A stretch of DNA of 64,000 nucleotides from Apus apus (Eukaryota > Chordata > Aves > Apodiformes > Apodidae): assembly GCF_020740795.1 (NCBI RefSeq), contig NC_067283.1, positions 8,397,659 through 8,461,658 of the forward strand. The letters are read 5' to 3'. The position numbers and the translations under genes were made by a program. Of the stretch, positions 62,404-64,000 are shown in pieces. The notes under the pieces were generated by a model. That model made no database searches. It was not told the DNA's origin and was given only the letters and a program-made list of their open reading frames with translations. Numbering within the stretch: the stretch's first letter is position 1; each line of letters starts with the position of its first letter.

Positions 62404-64000
62404 TACAACATCCCCAGTTTTTCCCTTTTAACTGGAAAGGAGAACTGTCCCTCCTCCAGGCAAGGAGATCTTATGAGAGGGCAGTGCCCTCCAGAGACAC
62501 TGGTATTTGGGGGAATTCAATGCCCAGAATCTGCCAAGAGTCTCTTCTTCTCACCTCAGAGGGATGAAGAAAGCAAAGTTACAAGAAGTCTATGGAGAAG
62601 CCAGGAGCCAACCCTCGCTCCCAAGAGAAGTACACAAATGATTCTTCAGCAAGACTGTCCTTCCTTGGGGAAAAACAAAACAAAACAACAACAACAACAA
62701 AAAAAAAACAACCACAAAAAACAACCACTCACGAGAATTTGTGACATTCATTATCCAGACTTGCCACTGAAACAAATCAAAATTCTGCATCTCGTGCCAT
62801 AAACTGGGCAGGGATATATTAAGCACATGGAAAACATACACACTCTGTTTGGATGTGCTGACACATTCCCCTGTCAGGTATAATTAAGGCTCCTATTCTT
62901 CTTCTTCTTCCCTACCACTAGTTCTAGATATTGAGTTCCATTCTAATTTAATTACCCTTATTGCAGCATTTTTTCATTCAAAACAAATAGCTCCCAGGAA
63001 TGGTGTTTTCAGGGGAACACAGTGGGCTTTTTTTTTGGCACTGGTAATTGGCATTTGCAGTAAGCATGAGGAAATCCCAATTCCCAGTGCCTCGGGGAAG
63101 ATAATGAAGTTTGCACAGTTCTAAGAAATTAGAAGGGACCTGGAGGTTTAAAACAACTTCTACAAAAGAGAACAGGAAATTTGTGTTAGTTTATGTTACA
63201 GGCAGCCAACAGGAGGCTCACAGACAAGCTGCAATTCATTCCCCACGTTAACGTAATTTATGTACCACACAGCAGCACCTGAAGGCTCCATCCAAGCCTG
63301 GGCTCCCCTTCTTCTAAGACTGTCCAAATAGGTTCCAGTAAATCATCCACACCACCTAGAATCCCCAATGAGAACTTGATGAAAATATCCCTTAGGACCG
63401 ATTTTTTTCTGATGGAAAGTGAAATATCTGCGAAATCATCTGTTTTAACACGGCTCTGATTACCCCAGATGGGGGAACGGGCCCAGACAGCTTGTGCCCT
63501 TTGCCCAGGCCCCTGGGCATTTAAGGGCTCTGTGCCTTTCCCTGGAGATCTTGAACGTGGTTTCTGTGCAAGACACTGCCTGGTGCCTTTGAAACAAGCT
63601 GGACCTTGTGCACCCTACAAGAAGTCTGCCCACATACATCCCGAAAGTCCTGTGTGCAGAGCTCCTGGGTACCAAACACAGACATTTGGTTTTGCTAGTA
63701 AAAGCCTTTTTCTTATCAGGGTGGCACATCATGGAGTACATGTCCCCTTCTCTAGTATTTTACCAAAGGAAGCTAAAATATAGACCGAGTGAAACAGGAG
63801 TTTCCAAAAGGGGACAAAAAAGAAATGAGCCCCAAATGCACCAGAAGTAACTAAGTCGCAACTGCAGAGATGACAACAAAAAAAACAACAAACAACATCT
63901 AACTTAAACACTTTGCTGGTGTGGTTTTTTTTTCCTTCTATAAGAATAAATGTTGTTGTAAGTTCTGTATATGCCATTAACTTTTGTTCTAAAGGAGAAC
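62404..64000. other. Intergenic sequence to the window end, no gene seen
   Basis: It contains an A/C low-complexity tract at about 62676-62726 ((CAA)n followed by A-runs) and a (CTT)n run near 62895-62912. No coding exon is recognised. Confidence 0.5.

Noticed and set aside
63125..63170. Possible antisense CR1 terminus (agaagggacctggaggttt)
   Set aside because: The match ends after about 20 bases and the rest of the element is absent.

Overview
The window looks like a piece of a bird chromosome. The evidence is many truncated CR1 (chicken repeat 1) retroposons, avian-type endogenous retrovirus LTRs, no mammalian SINEs or L1, and one intron-containing vertebrate gene with a CpG island. I see no prokaryotic features, CRISPR arrays, tRNA genes or rRNA genes.

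Only one protein-coding gene can be supported: a serotonin 5-HT5-type receptor (HTR5A/HTR5B group) on the + strand. It has two coding exons (6807-7544 and 8501-8833) separated by a 956-bp GT-AG intron, giving 356 residues. The sequence has all the class A amine-receptor landmarks. The 5' exon lies in a CpG island (about 6170-7150), and the first clear polyadenylation signal is at 9343. A 1-kb (CCTT)n polypyrimidine array sits about 1.2 kb upstream of the start codon.

The remaining ~55 kb downstream, and the first 4.5 kb, show no convincing coding exons. They hold dispersed repeats: about fourteen CR1 pieces of different ages, including stacked, internally deleted and very old ones; a 432-bp solo LTR with a perfect 6-bp target duplication inside a CR1, carrying four 29-bp repeats; a second, older, GC-rich LTR-like block (38184-39130); a perfect 300-bp (AAAGG)60 array; and a (CTCCT)n array at the 3' end of a CR1. 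Nearly all long reading frames outside the receptor are shadows of these repeats or of the CpG island.

I found no new multi-gene system. The observations most worth a second look are the purine/pyrimidine arrays (one close to the receptor promoter), the solo LTR with repeated U3 units, the CR1 whose 5' endonuclease part is fused to its 3' tail, and the mixed 5A/5B residues and short intron of the receptor. Family names for repeats come from recognition of sequence patterns, not from a database search.
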